Shown piece after piece: positions 22,391-34,019 of a DNA stretch of 64,000 bases; position 1 is the first letter of the stretch, and each line of letters starts with the position of its first letter. The translations under genes and the position numbers were made by a program. The notes beneath the pieces were generated by a model, which was not told the DNA's origin, did no database searches, and was given only the letters and a program-made list of their open reading frames with translations. Source of the DNA: Poecilobothrus nobilitatus. Lineage: Eukaryota; Arthropoda; Insecta; Diptera; Dolichopodidae. The stretch is from positions 225,082,994-225,146,993 of the forward strand of contig OX352772.1 in assembly GCA_947095535.1 (NCBI GenBank), given 5' to 3'.

Positions 22391-24044
22391 ATGAAAAATC
22401 CAGGAGCGACTGTTTCAGAATGGACGGCTACCTGGTCTGCGTCTGATCCCAGAGGGGCGGCAGTAAGAAACCCTGGCTGTAGGTATAAAAAGCATATTAA
22501 AATAAAAAATAATATAATGTCTTATAATAGTAAAAATTCGGTAGGGATATCTACCAAAGTGTCGGCAGGGACCACGGCTGCCGGCGAGGGTTTGGCTGAA
22601 TGTTTAAGACGTTCAGATGAGTCGCCAGTGGTTTATAATAATAATAATATTAATAACATGTATAATTATGATAAATTAATAAACCCTTTTGTGAAGGGCT
22701 CGAAGATTCAAAGAAGTCCACCTAAAAAAGGTGACGAAAATAAGAAAACCGAAGAGGGTAATAAGAAAAAATAATGTTCCATGAAGGCAATATAAGGAAA
22801 ACCCACGAGGGTAATAATAAAAATCAAAGTACGTTACTGCAAGACAGTAATATTGAAGTCAACTCCGGAATAATTAAGTTGGAAATCTTGTGTAAAGATT
22901 TACAAAGAGAAATCTCTCAACTTAAGGCAGAAAATTTAAAATTAAAAAAGGAAAAAAATAGTGTGCCAAATGTATCCACTGATACTACAGTTGGGACATA
23001 CGAAACGGATGAAGAAGAACTAATCAGAGAAACTGATTGGATTCTGAATACGAAAAGAAATCCGAAGAAACGAAAAGCGGGTAAGTCTCCAGATGTTAAC
23101 AAATCTTTGGAACCGCAAAGTAAACCTCAAGAGGAAAAATTTAAAGAAAACAATAAGGTCACTAAAAAATATAAACCTCCTCCGGTAATTTTGAGTAATA
23201 TAAAAAACTATTCTCATATTATAAAAATAATAAAAGAAGAAAATATAAATGTTAAAGTCAACATGATGAATAATGATCAACTAAAAATTAATGTTGACAA
23301 CGAAAAAGATTATAGAGTTTTAACAAAATCTATAAATAAAGCGAAGTTGGAATTGCATACGTATGAAAACAAACTGACTAAATCAATTAAAGTTATGGTA
23401 AGAAATCTTCACCCATCATGTGAGCCAGAAGATATTAAAAAAGAACTTCTTAATAGAGGTTTTATATGTCTAGATGTGACAAATAAAATTAAAAAAACTA
23501 AAGATAAAAATATAAAGATTGTAACAAAGCTTCCACTATATATGCTATCTTTTGACCATTCGGAGGAAATAAATAAAATATACAAAATAGAATATTTACA
23601 GCACATGAGAGTGGGGCTCTCAGAAGTAGTAAGTCCATTGCTCAATGCAAAAGATGCCAGAGTTTTGGACATACACAAAAATTCTGCCAAAGACAGGCTA
23701 AATGTGTAAAATGTGCTGAAAATCATATGACAATAGAATGTAGTAAAAAAGAAAATTTCCAAGCCATATATGTAAACTGCAACGAGGCACACCCTGCTAG
23801 TTATCGTGGTTGTTTGGTAGCAAAAGAATTACAAAAAAGAAGATTGAATATGCGCAAACCGAAACATTCAAATGTAATAACAACACCGAAAAAAACTACA
23901 CCGTTTATATCTAATAAAGTTGTGAATGGAGTTTTATACTCCCAAGCCTTAAAATGTAAAACAGAAGAAAATATTCTTACAGAGAAACAATCTAAGGTTA
24001 TGAAACCTAAAAGTAATGACAAGGATGTGATGCACATGATGTAA
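22391..24044 (+). pseudogene. Jockey LINE ORF1 (gag-like, zinc knuckles)
   Basis: Three consecutive frames: 22391-22774 (basic, disordered start), 22774-23709 (coiled-coil-like segment around IEVNSGIIKLEILCKDL, Lys-rich middle, then a pre-C2HC domain with KVMVRNLHPSCEPEDIKKEL) and 23727-24044. After a frame change near 23640 the zinc knuckles appear: CKRCQSFGHTQKFC (C-x2-C-x4-H-x4-C), CVKCAENHMTIEC, and a third CxxC...H...C group (CNEAHPASYRGC, preceded by VN where a Cys is expected two residues earlier in YVNC). It binds the element RNA. The 22774 start overlaps the stop of the preceding frame by one base. Confidence 0.88.
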
Positions 24045-24149
24045 AACTTATTGCTAAAAATTGATGAAATCTCCATAAGATTAAATAAAATAGAAAAGAA
24101 ATACATTAATGTATCTCTTGAAACCCCTAAAAGAATTGTAAAAAATGTA

Positions 24150-25002
24150 TCTAGATAAAATACGTATTGCAACTTAGAATTCGAATGGTGTTCTAAATAA
24201 AAACATGAACTAGAATTTTTTTTAAGGTCTAAAAATATTGCTATATGTCTGATATCAGAGACTCATTTGACAATAAACTCAAACTTTAAGATACTAGGTT
24301 ATGAATGCTATAAGGCAGTTCATCCTAGTAATCAGCCGAGAGGAGGTAGTGCAATTCTAATAAAAGGCACTATAAAACATAATGAAGAATTCAAAATTGA
24401 GTCTGAAGAAACACAGCTTTCTATGATCAAAATTTCATCTACTAAACAAGACCTTAATACTGCACTAACGAGTATATTATCCACCAAGATGCAATATAAA
24501 GAAAAATATTTTTAAAGAACTCCTAAATGTCCACGGACATAAATTTTTGCTAGGAGGTGATTATAATGCCAAACATACCGATTGGGGTTCTAGAACAACC
24601 TCAACTAGAGGTAGAGAGCTAAAGAAAGCTATTCAAGAGTTAGGTTGTTACCATCATTCGATTGGCAAACCAACTTATTGGCCCACAGACACCAACAAGG
24701 TTCCAGATCTAATTGACTTCTTCATATCCAAAAGAATTTCAGGCAACTATATAAATCTAGAAGTTAACCATGATCTAGATTCTGATCACTCTGCTGTTAT
24801 ACTAGATTTGAATGAAAAAATAACTAGAAAACTAAATAAGCCCACACTGACAAATAATACAACAGATTGGTTAAGCTTTAAATATGAAATCGTAAACAAC
24901 ATTAATTTAGAAATAAATTTACAATCAAAAGAACAATTAGATCTGGAACTTGAAGGCTTTATTAATATAATTCAAAAAGCTGCTTGGATAACACAAAAAT
25001 AA
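24150..25002 (+). pseudogene. Jockey LINE ORF2: endonuclease
   Basis: Frames 24267-24515 and 24547-25002. Motifs: ISETHLT (catalytic Glu, at about 24255), GYECYKAVHPSNQPRGGSAI, LGGDYNAKHTDWGSR (GDxNAKH motif) and DSDHSAVILDL (SDH His). Between 24490 and 24540 the frame changes, just before 'LLNVHGHKFLLGGD'. Typical Jockey APE endonuclease, needed for target-primed reverse transcription. Confidence 0.9.
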
Positions 25003-26819
25003 TTGAATATAGGTCAGCAGCAAATATTTATCCCAGAGAGATAACTGATTTAATAAAACGAAAAAGAAGGGCTAGATGTAGATGGCAACAATCTCGTCAC
25101 CCTGATGATAAGAAGATTTTGAGCAGATTATCACAATCTCTTAAAAGAAAAATCAAGATTCTAAAATCAGTATCATATGAAAATTATATAAAAGGTTTAT
25201 CGGCAACAAAAGAATCAAATTACTCGTTGTGGAAAGCAACGAAGAGTGTAAAACAGCCGATTTAGCATGCCCCGCCGCTCATGAAGCCAGACGGAACTTG
25301 GGCAAAGGATAATAAAGATAAAGTCGAATTATTTGCAGATCATTTAGAAAATATATTCAAACCAAACGATATAAATTCTAATCTTTGTTTATTAGACGAT
25401 GTTATAATAGAAAAAAACACTATTAATCCATTTACACAAGAAAAAATTAGTGAAATAATAAAAACTCTAAAGTTGAAAAAAGCCCCAGGTTTTGATATTA
25501 TTACAGCTCAGATTATAAAAGAGCTTCCACAAAAAGCCCTAAGATTTTAGAGAAAAATCATAAATGCGGCAGTAAAATTGAAGTACGTTCCGAGCGCTTG
25601 GAAAGTGGCAGAAGTTATTATGATAGCAAAACCAGCGAAGCCATTAAATGAGGCGAAATCTTATAGGCCAATATCTCTGCTACCCATTATGTCAAAACTT
25701 TATGAAAAACTGTTGTTAAAAAGGCTGAAGCCAATTATAGAAAATAAAAATTTAATTCCTAACCATCAATTTGGTTTTAGATCCAAGCATGCAACAATTG
25801 ACCAAGTTCATAGAATAACAAATGTTATAGAAAAAGCATTCGAAGAAAAACAAATATGCTCCACAATATTTCTAGACGTAGCACAAGCGTTTAACAAAGT
25901 TTGGCACGAAGGTTTAATATTTAGATTAAGAATATTGATACCCTTACAATATGTAGAGATACTTGTCTGACAGATTATTTAGAATTAAACAAGATGAAGA
26001 GTACTCTGCACTAAGAGAAATAAAAGCAAGTGTGTCTCAAGGCAGTATTCTAGGTCCTATATTGTACTTGCTTTATACAAGTGATCTACCAGAAGTAGAA
26101 AATGTAACTGTAGCAACATTTGGTGACGATACTGCAATATTGGCAGTAGGATCGATATTGACGAAGCTACAAAAAAATTACAAAAAGCAAGTAAAAAAAA
26201 TGTTACTGGACTATCAAATGGAAAATAAAACTAAGTGAATCTAAATCTGTGCATGTTAATTTTTCTTGTAGAAATATAAAGAATCCACCTAAAATAAATT
26301 TAAACGGTGTATTTGTATCAATCGAAAATTCTGCAAAATACCTAGGAATGACACTGTATGTCAAGCTAAGGTGGAATGAACACGTTAAAAAGAAAAAACT
26401 AGAACTTGAAAATAAATATAGAGAAAATTACTGGCTCCTAGGGCGTAAGCCTAAACTACCAATATATAATAAAGTGTTAATTTACAACCAAGTAATTAAA
26501 CCTATATGGCATTCAACTTTGGGGTTGTGCCAAGAAAACGCATATTGCAAAAATATAATCTTTTAAGAATAAAGTCCTACGTAACATAGTAAGTGCTCCC
26601 TGGTATGTACATAATAGTGACATTCACAGAGCTTTACAAATTCCCAAAGTTATAGATGAAATAAGTAGATATGCCATAAAGCATAAAGCTCGTTTAGAAG
26701 CACATATAAATCTTCAAGCTGCTCAACTAATAAATAATAAAATTACTATAGGAAGGCTTAAAAGAAAAAGACCTTCAGATATAGTACGAAGTACAGATTT
26801 CCTTAGGGAAAGTACATAA
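25003..26819 (+). pseudogene. Jockey LINE ORF2: reverse transcriptase and C-terminus
   Basis: Frames 24984-25265 (basic linker, RKRRARCRWQQSRHP), 25281-25550 (KKAPGFDIIT), 25578-25970 (SYRPISLLPIMSKLYEKLL, HQFGFRSKHATIDQVHRI, STIFLDVAQAFNKVWHEGL), 25963-26238 (SQGSILGPILYLLY, catalytic ATFGDDTAIL) and 26249-26566 (YLGMTLYVKLRWNEH). The C-terminal tail continues to 26819 (NIVSAPWYVHN, RLKRKRPSDI). The active-site box has Gly in place of the usual Ala (FGDD for FADD) but both Asp remain. There are at least five frame breaks. Confidence 0.92.
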
Positions 26820-26990
26820 AACCTATATTCAAAACAAGATAGCAAAAAATTAATGGTTAGTCAGTTTGACTAGTTTTAATAAGGGAAGGTTGTGGTTTAG
26901 TCGATAAGAATCCGGCATACATTTCTGCTACGGGGCAGTCTGTATCTTTCGAAGATTCCACACCAATCCACGTAAAAAAAAAAAATTTAT
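26820..26990 (+). other. 3' UTR and A-tail of Jockey LINE
   Basis: A GC-richer 3' end (ggttgtggtttagtcgataag, gctacggggcagtctg, ttcgaagattccacacc) followed by a run of 12 A at about 26976. The segment is slightly tRNA-like (tggtttagtcgataaga and tttcgaagattcc), but this may be chance. Confidence 0.65.
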
Positions 26991-26999
26991 TGCAACAAA

Positions 27000-27110
27000 T
27001 AAAAATTTAAAAATAGTGGGGGCTTCCGCCCCAGAACTCCCGGTAAACAAATTATTGAAACCCTCATTTTGAATCCAACTCTAACACCCATCCTAATTGC
27101 ATTTTTTTTA
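27000..27110. repeat. Fragment of the foldback-arm repeat
   Basis: 27053-27102 (accctcattttgaatccaac, catcctaattgc) is a reverse-complement match to the arm unit at about 20584-20622 of the foldback structure. It lies right after the Jockey element, so the LINE may have inserted next to another member of that repeat family. Confidence 0.6.
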
Positions 27111-27123
27111 CATATTTCAAAAA

Positions 27124-28352
27124 AAAACAAGTAAATGTAACAGTAAGTCGATGCAACCGACTTATTTATATCCTAAACCTAAAAAATTCAAATTAAATTA
27201 AAAATCCATAAGTTAAAATAAATGCTTTTACAACCTTTGTTTCTATGAGTATTCAATTTCTATAGGTTTCTTTATTTATTAAATTCGAAGATATGTTTGG
27301 GAAGTGTGTGAAGGCACCCGGACCACCTCCCCAATTCATCCCAAATCTTAGAGACATTATCAGAACAGGGTAGAATACTCTTATATAAAATTTCAAATTT
27401 TATATTTATTAATTTCGAAGATATACTTGTTCGGTGTTGGAAGTTGTGTGGGAGATACCCGAACAATCATTCCAATTCATTTGAAATTTTAGGCAAATCA
27501 GGGATTCATGAAACAACACACTCGCATAAAATTTGCAGTTTCTATCTTTATTAATTTCGAAGATATGCTTGTTCGGTTTTGGAAGCTGTATGCGAGGTAG
27601 CCGACCAACCACTCCAATTCTTAACTTTCCTTTCGTAATTAATAAATTACTACATAAATTTCATCAAGATAGCTTCACTAGTTTTTGAGTTATCATGCGA
27701 ACGGACGGACATCGCTAAACCGACTCAGGAGGTGATCCTGATTCAAAATATATATACATGTCCATATCTAACTCGCTTCCTTTTGGTGGTTACAAACACC
27801 ATACCAAAGTTAATATACCCTGTACTTAATGTGTAGGGTATAAAAAACCAAAAAAAAAAAAAAACAGAACTGAACTGAACTGAATCGAACTTGCAAAAAC
27901 AAAAAGCACCTAATAAGAACCGCACACTCTACCACTGCACTAATCGCTAAACTGTATTTTTCACGTTTATATTCAGTTATATTGTGAAATTCCTACTCCT
28001 ACTATACAACCTATATTTTAAAATTTTTAATCGAAGAAAAAAATCAAAAATTTCCTGGAATAAAAGAGCGTCTTATTTGAATATCTACATTATAGGAATA
28101 GATTATACATATTATACTAGAAAATCCCCTGTGCAATTGCACAATTTCTATAGATTCAAAAACATTTACGTTATCATACTGACTCCCTTACTATCTGTAA
28201 TAAGGGAGGGATTATTACATGTATTTTTTTAGCTTAGGTATATTAAGTACCTAACTAAAATAACTTATGGATTTTTAATTTAATTTAAATTTTTTAGGTG
28301 TAGGGTATAAATAAGTCGGTTGCATCGACTTACTGTTACTTTTACTTGTTTT
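27124..28352. mobile_element. DNA element with ~90-bp terminal inverted repeats
   Basis: 27124-27212 (aaaacaagtaaatgtaacag, agtcgatgcaaccgacttat, aaaaatccataagtta) matches the reverse complement of 28261-28352. The total is about 1.23 kb with no transposase frame, so it is non-autonomous. Inside are about 2.7 tandem units of ~127-143 bp (landmark ttcgaagatat at about 27285, 27413 and 27556). There is also a stretch with gaacggacggacatcgctaa and tatataccctgtac/gtagggtataaa, of a kind seen in fly repeats. Flanking target duplication is unclear (A/T-rich edges). Confidence 0.78.
27865..28130 (-). repeat. tRNA-derived repeat, copy 1
   Basis: Read on minus, 27942-27925 is TAGTGCAGTGGTAGAGTG (Pol III A-box type) and 27894-27882 is GCAAGTTCGATTC-like (B-box type), about the spacing of a tRNA. 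The block including sequence on its right (agttatattgtgaaattcct, aaaatagcg/aaaagagcg) recurs directly at 29548-29815. It overlaps the inner part of the inverted-repeat element, so it is either part of that element or inserted in it. Not a working tRNA: arms do not pair well. Confidence 0.62.
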
Positions 28353-29547
28353 CGTTTTGCTTGAAAAAAATTTGCTGAATTTATTTTATTTAAATGTACT
28401 TTGGAAGAGGTCTTTGGTATATTTAATAAAAGATTCATGTCCCTGATAATGAAATTTCATAAATTTTCGGGGGCTTTTTTTGTGACGGTCGTTTTCGACA
28501 GCTTTTTAATTTAATGGTCTAATAATAAATTAGTACAAAATTATGAATCTTTTGTAAGAGACGGCTTCTAAAATGTTTTCTATGTTATTTTTTTTTTTTT
28601 TTTAAGAAAAATATCCATTTCTATAATATTTGGTAAGTTCCAGACTTCTGTTATGAAATATAATTATTTAAGTCTGCCGAATTTATATTAATAAAAAAAT
28701 TTCGAATATTTTATGTTATGTTTTATGTTAAAAATCTAAATTTCAACCTAAATAAACAAAACTATTTTAAAGTCTGCTACGAAGCTTTTACCAGCTTTTA
28801 TACTAATGAAAACAAAATCAAGAATAAAATCGGCCTATTATTTTTTTCTTATAAATATGAGACTTACTATAAACTTTGCTCTTTTCACTTTCAGGCGTTT
28901 TAATTTTATTAAGAGTACCTATTTTTATTTTTTTTTTCCAAAACAAAGATTGAAAACGCCAACAGAAGATTAATAATTTATTTTTAATTTACCGCTGCGA
29001 CCAGTTCATAATGGATGTGGCGATCAAATTTAAAAATTAAAAATTTGCTGAATTTATTTTTATTGAAAATGTGTGTTTTTTAAGTATGGACTTTTCCTTT
29101 TTTGACTGTACTCACTTTCAATGAACGGTTTGTGTCTCTGATAATACTTCTAGTGAAAAATTTGGTCTCTGGTAATAATATTTACTAAATTTATTTATAT
29201 TTTTAATGAACGGTTTGTGTCTCTTGATAATACTTTGAGTGAAAGATTTGTGTCTCTGGTAATAAAATTTTAACTTATTAATAAACATACAGAAATATCA
29301 TCATTGCCAGTTCAGTTTACATTCAGTGTGAGTGTTTTATTATAGATATAAAATATATTTTTTTACATGTTGGCAAGGTCTCACCAACATCTTGTGTATT
29401 ATATTATAGATAATACATATGTGTGTATATTCTTTACATAGGTTTTTTATAAAAATGGAAAATTATTAATGAAAATCAGAAAATTTTCGAAAAATATTGA
29501 TCTTGTAAGATGGCAGTACTGAATATTTATCATTTAAAACAACCAAA
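28353..29547. other. AT-rich stretch, short local repeats only
   Basis: No gene. Two imperfect copies of a ~75-bp unit (aatgaacggtttgtgtctct at 29119 and 29197, each followed by gaaa...tttg.gtctctggtaat) form a local tandem repeat. The 61-codon frame at 28718 has no recognisable motif. Confidence 0.5.
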
Positions 29548-29955
29548 ACAAAAGAAAAAAAATAGAATCGAATCGAACTTGCATACTAAAGAGTTCTAAG
29601 TTCAAGAATCGGCCACTCTACCACAGCACCAAACCCCCAACTGAAGTTTGTATGTTTATATGCAGTTATATTATAAAATTCCTATTTCCTATCATGCAAA
29701 CTATATTTTAAAATTTTATTTATGTATTTAGAAAAAAAACAAAAAGCTATATTTAAAATTCAATGTAATAAAATAGCGTCGTTTTTGAATATGTATATTA
29801 TAGATATAGATTATACATACTATATGATACATATGTATATTCTTTACATGTGTTTTTTATAAAAATGGGAAATTAATAATGAAAATTAGAAAATTTTGGA
29901 AAAATATTGATATTGTAAGATGGCTGTACTGAATATTTATCTTTTAAAAAAAAAT
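29400..29955. repeat. Direct duplication, ~410-bp offset
   Basis: 29418-29545 and 29828-29950 match closely (atattctttacat, gttttttataaaaatgg, aaaatattgat.ttgtaagatggc.gtactgaatatttatc). The tRNA-like repeat copy 2 lies between them, so it may have come in or been copied together with this duplication. Confidence 0.75.
29548..29830 (-). repeat. tRNA-derived repeat, copy 2
   Basis: Direct partner of 27865-28130. On minus, 29631-29614 is TGGTGCTGTGGTAGAGTG (A-box type) and 29582-29570 is GCAAGTTCGATTC (B-box type). The ~60-bp spacing and promoter boxes fit the head of a tRNA-derived SINE. Sequence beyond the head (ttatatgcagttatattataaaattcct) is shared with copy 1. Confidence 0.65.
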
Positions 29956-31170
29956 AATGAAACTTGGTTGGTAAATCATTGAGTAAAAGGGTTTTAAATG
30001 TCTATCATTTACAGATTAAATAATATGATTTTATGAACAAACCCTTTGAAGTTTTATGAACAAACCTGTTGAATTATATGACATTGACTTATTTTTAAAT
30101 TACAATATTACATTATACAATAGATATTATGTATACTGTCAAATTTTTTAACATTAATTTTTGAAATTTAAGTAACGAACTGTTAATAGGTTTGCATTAT
30201 TAAAATCATATTAAATTAATTTTGAAAAACACGCAAATAAGCAGATATTTGTTTGAAATCACGCAAATAAGCACATATTTGCTTTTATCAATGGTTGTTC
30301 TAAACGCACAAATTTGTGACTATTATCCGGAGTTCGGATTAATGCAAAATTCGGATATGAACATCAAATGGCTGTGCTTTTAGTATGTGCAATTAAACGG
30401 GTCCGACTGTAATAACATTAAACCTAAACAGCTATAAAGAAACTATACCTTAATATTATTTATTATATTTTCGCAAAATTAAATGTAATAAGGACTATGA
30501 TTTAAACTTGAAAACAAAAAAAAAAAGTAAAACCTAAAAATATTTTTTGATAGTGCCAATACATAGGGTACACATGGTTGGTAAACATATTGTTCACCCT
30601 TGACTTTTATGGTTTAATTTTGAATGATTTTAATCTCGATATTGTATTTTAAATTTTTATGCATAATGAATTTATAAAAAAAAAAAAAGAAAACAAAAAA
30701 AAACTTTACTTTAACAAACTACTTTGAAAACCATATTTTTTTTTTGTTTTTTTTTTCTTTATAATTAAGAACATGCAATAATATTATTATTAACATTTTA
30801 AATTTTTTTTTTAATCTTAAAACTAATAAAATGCTACAAATTTCTTTTGATTAATTTAGACTCCAACCATTTTTTATCACAATAAATATTTTTTAATACT
30901 GGAAAAAAAAAATATATTTTCTATTTAAAAAAAATAAATTTTTTTTTTTGTTCTCGCGGTTTTTTATTCTCACTATTATTTTAATATTTTGTTTAACAAT
31001 AAAAATGGTGGTTATAAGACCACTATCGCAGAATTCATAAATAATATTAATAATAACATTAAAAATAAAAAATAAATACACAAAAAAAAAATTTGTTTTC
31101 TTCAATTAAATCATAATTTAATTTTGATCAAAAAATTAATTTAATCAAAAAATGTAAGATCGAACTATGG
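29956..31170. other. AT-rich stretch without recognised features
   Basis: About 1.2 kb with homopolymer runs (30510, 30680, 30735-30760, 30900-30950). A short direct repeat (cacgcaaataagcagatatt and cacgcaaataagcacatatt, 30231-30285) is present. The minus frame at 30893-31105 is low-complexity translation. Confidence 0.5.
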
Positions 31171-33440
31171 GAACTCTGTGTCGGAACTAATACAAACAAG
31201 TTCCAAAACTATCCAGGATGTAATTAATCAATCTACACCTGCATCTTTGAAAACATCAACGGAAATTTTATTTTCAAAAAAACTTGTGGAAACTAAATTA
31301 CCACCAAGAATTCTACGATGTAGAAAGCACAGTTTCCAAATTAGTTTATGAAAAATTTCAGATTTTTTAAATTCGCAAATAAGTAATTGACGCACATAGT
31401 TTTACATTTTTTTTATATTGATAATGGATTTGATTATGGTACTTATATGTATGTACATATAAATATAGTTTTTATAGTTGTAAGAATTTTTTTTTGTGAT
31501 AACTGAAATTAAACCAAAATGTGAACTAAATATTTTAAGTTTTTATAGCTGTAATTTGTTGCTATAAGTGGAAAGTTCTTTTTGTTTTTCTTATAATTTT
31601 TTTTTAATAATATTGAATTAAATGAATATATGGTAAAATTAACAATAAGGGCAAGTTCACATGGAATGCATGCATCCGGATGCAAAGATTTGATTGGTTC
31701 GAAATATATATCGTATTCATGACATGCTCTCCCTTTCGCTCATTTTAGATGTAAAATTGTTTGCATCCTCTATAAGAAGCATACAAGGTGCAAATTTGTT
31801 TTAACGTCAAATACATACTTAAAAGCAAACGTCAAATATTTTAAATGTTAAATATTTTGAAATATTTTGAAGATGGATATAATAAAATGCAATGGTTGCT
31901 ATTGGTTTGCTGTTAATATTAAATTTAAATATAAGTTTCTAAATTATATTTAGTTTATATTAATTAAAATTTTTTCTTATATCAATTAACAATTTTCTCC
32001 GGTTTACCATTTTGTAAATAAAAAATTTTTTCATCAAATGTCAAAACAATATACACATATTAGCCTACTAGGTACTTTCAAATAAAACTTTCACAGAATA
32101 AAATATCGCCGTTTTGCATCTCGTGAACGAGTGGATGCCTATGTGCCGGTGTACACGTTCATGTTTTCTTTCACCTTTTAGATGTTCATGCTTTTGATGT
32201 TTCTTTTCTCTCTTTTTTTCTCACAAGAGAAAACGAGACACTAAATTTGAATGAAAAGTTGCGACATGAATAACATTTTCAAGCAATTTTTCATTCATCT
32301 CACAATTTTTTGTCAATTTGTTGACATTCGTAATTTTTTTTATGAAAGTTTAGGCAACCTACTGTGAAATAAAAAAAAAAATAATAGTAAAAATAATAAC
32401 AAAAATAACATTAAAAATAATATTAAAAGTCATAATAAAAATAATAAACTAACAATGGTGTTTAGTTGGGCAAAATACCATGTAGAGAAATTATTAATTA
32501 ATTATTAATCGGTTAATCTTAACTGATTTTGAAGAAAGTGAAAAGAACTTTTTTTATTTTTGTTTTTTTTTCCATTCTTTAATTCAAATTCTTTTATTTT
32601 TTTTCTTATTCTCTTTCACAAGACTTGCAAATATGGAAGCTGATGTTGCCGCTGTTCTTAAAAGTAAAATTTCATCTTCCAACGAACTCATTTTCTTAAA
32701 TGTTTAATAATTATTTTCTACAAAACGCTGAACACAACCTTCTTATAAAAGAAACAAATGAAACCAATGAAGAAAAATGATATTAAAAATAAATTGCTTT
32801 CAATTGATTTTTTCGTGTACAGAGAGCATATTCGACATTTTCATCTTTTCAGGCGATTTTTCGTTCATGTCTACTAACGTATACATCGGCTCTATTGGAT
32901 GCAAAATATTCGTTATTACCGAAGAGAACAGGAAATGTAACCGGAACTTACGCTAAATTTTATTTTTCCATTTACAGTTTTATCAATTTTTATTTTTATT
33001 TTACAAACAATTTTAAAAATAATTTTTAAAGTACCTATCACATAAATGAAGTGCCTCACTTGAAGAACGATTAGGCTTAGATGTATTTGCATTTTACATA
33101 AAACTATTTATTGCATTTCTCCAACTTCCAGATATTATTTCTGGGGGCATGACACTTTGCTGAAAAAAAAATCCCGAACGACTCATAATCAGAAATATCC
33201 AGAAAAAAAAATTTAAAATTTAAATTTGGTGGAAAAAGTTCCGATTGTTAAAAAATCCTGAAAACGAAAAATACTGAAATCAAGAAATTTCTGTTTACAT
33301 AAGTACTTATGTAAAAAATATATAAAAAAGGATTTTAGAGTATTGAATACAAAACCAGATGATACGTTTTTTCCAAAATATATATATAATATATATAATA
33401 TATAATATGTTTATGTGAGATCCTGAACTGAATTGAGATT
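31171..33440 (+). repeat. Dispersed repeat, copy 2 (split by insertion)
   Basis: Second copy of the repeat at 18955-20000. Left half 31171-31648 matches 18953-19400; right half 32954-33440 matches 19405-19970 (aagaacgattaggct, gcatttctccaacttccag, tgacactttgctgaaaa, ttagagtattgaatacaaa). The coding remnant is again visible on plus from 31182 (SSKTIQDVINQST, KLVETKLPPRI). The copy stops at about 33440 and has no inverted partner nearby. It lies in the same orientation as copy 1. Confidence 0.82.
31649..32953. mobile_element. 1,305-bp DNA-transposon-like insertion, TAA target duplication
   Basis: It interrupts dispersed-repeat copy 2. The bases TAA flank it (31646-31648 and 32954-32956), and the homologous uninterrupted site is seen in copy 1 near 19403. 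Ends are imperfect inverted repeats: GGGCAAGTTC at the left, GCGTAAGTTC at the right (reverse complement), 8 of 10 matching. A TAA duplication with short G-rich termini is typical of PIF/Harbinger-type elements. Inside are two short plus frames that start like proteins, MVFSWAKYHVEKLLINY at 32457 and MEADVAAVLKSKISSSNEL at 32633, but no transposase. Probably non-autonomous or deleted. Confidence 0.72.
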
Positions 33441-34019
33441 AAGTTTAAACTTCAAACCGTATATTGACATTAAGATAAAATTGAATGAAAAACTAGTACA
33501 AAAACATATTAAATATACCCATTTTCTGATTTTTGTACTATAGTTTTTCAGTTGCTATTTAAACGTCAAAATTTGAAATACAAACATCAAAATATTTTCG
33601 TTTACTTCTAATCTAACCATCTTCATCTTCAAACTTTACCTTTTTATTAATTTTAACACATTTTTTCACATTTACATTTCTGACGCTGAATTAAGTAGAC
33701 GTGCTAATGTTAAATTTTAAATTCTTTCAAATTCTTTAATTCTTTACCTTTAGTCATAACTTAAGTAAAAGAATAATAAAAAAAATTAAAAAAAAATTAA
33801 AAAGCAAAAAAAAAAAATTTAATTACATCAAAAATAAAAGAATTATAAAAGAACTCATTTTTTTTTTCTTTAAAAAAAAACTAGAAAACTGTGCTGTGTT
33901 TTTGTGTCAAATATAACAAATACAATATTTGCTGATACAATATTTTAAATTTTTATAATTAAAAATAAAATTTTTTATTTTTTTGAATCAATTTAAAAAA
34001 AAAAATAAAATAAACAAAC
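33441..34019. other. AT-rich stretch upstream of ORF1-like gene
   Basis: About 580 bp. No recognised feature. 33630-33720 has slightly higher complexity (tcacatttacatttctgacg), possibly the 5' UTR of the following LINE ORF1; 33780-33990 is A-rich. Confidence 0.4.

Larger units (their letters stand above)
22318..26975 (+). mobile_element. Jockey-type LINE, nearly full length, frameshifted
   Basis: A 4.66-kb plus-strand LINE: GC-richer 5' UTR from about 22318 (gccccggtgggtagg, gatcccagaggggcgg), ORF1 (22391-24044), ORF2 (about 24150-26819), and a 3' UTR ending in an A-rich tail at 26976-26990. ORF1 has a pre-zinc-knuckle domain and CCHC knuckles; ORF2 has endonuclease and RT. This architecture is that of the Jockey clade. 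At least seven frame changes or stops make it inactive. I could not define a target duplication. Confidence 0.92.

Noticed and set aside
22917..24172. Minus-strand frames over Jockey ORF1
   Set aside because: Shadows of the plus-strand ORF1 with its coiled coil and zinc knuckles.
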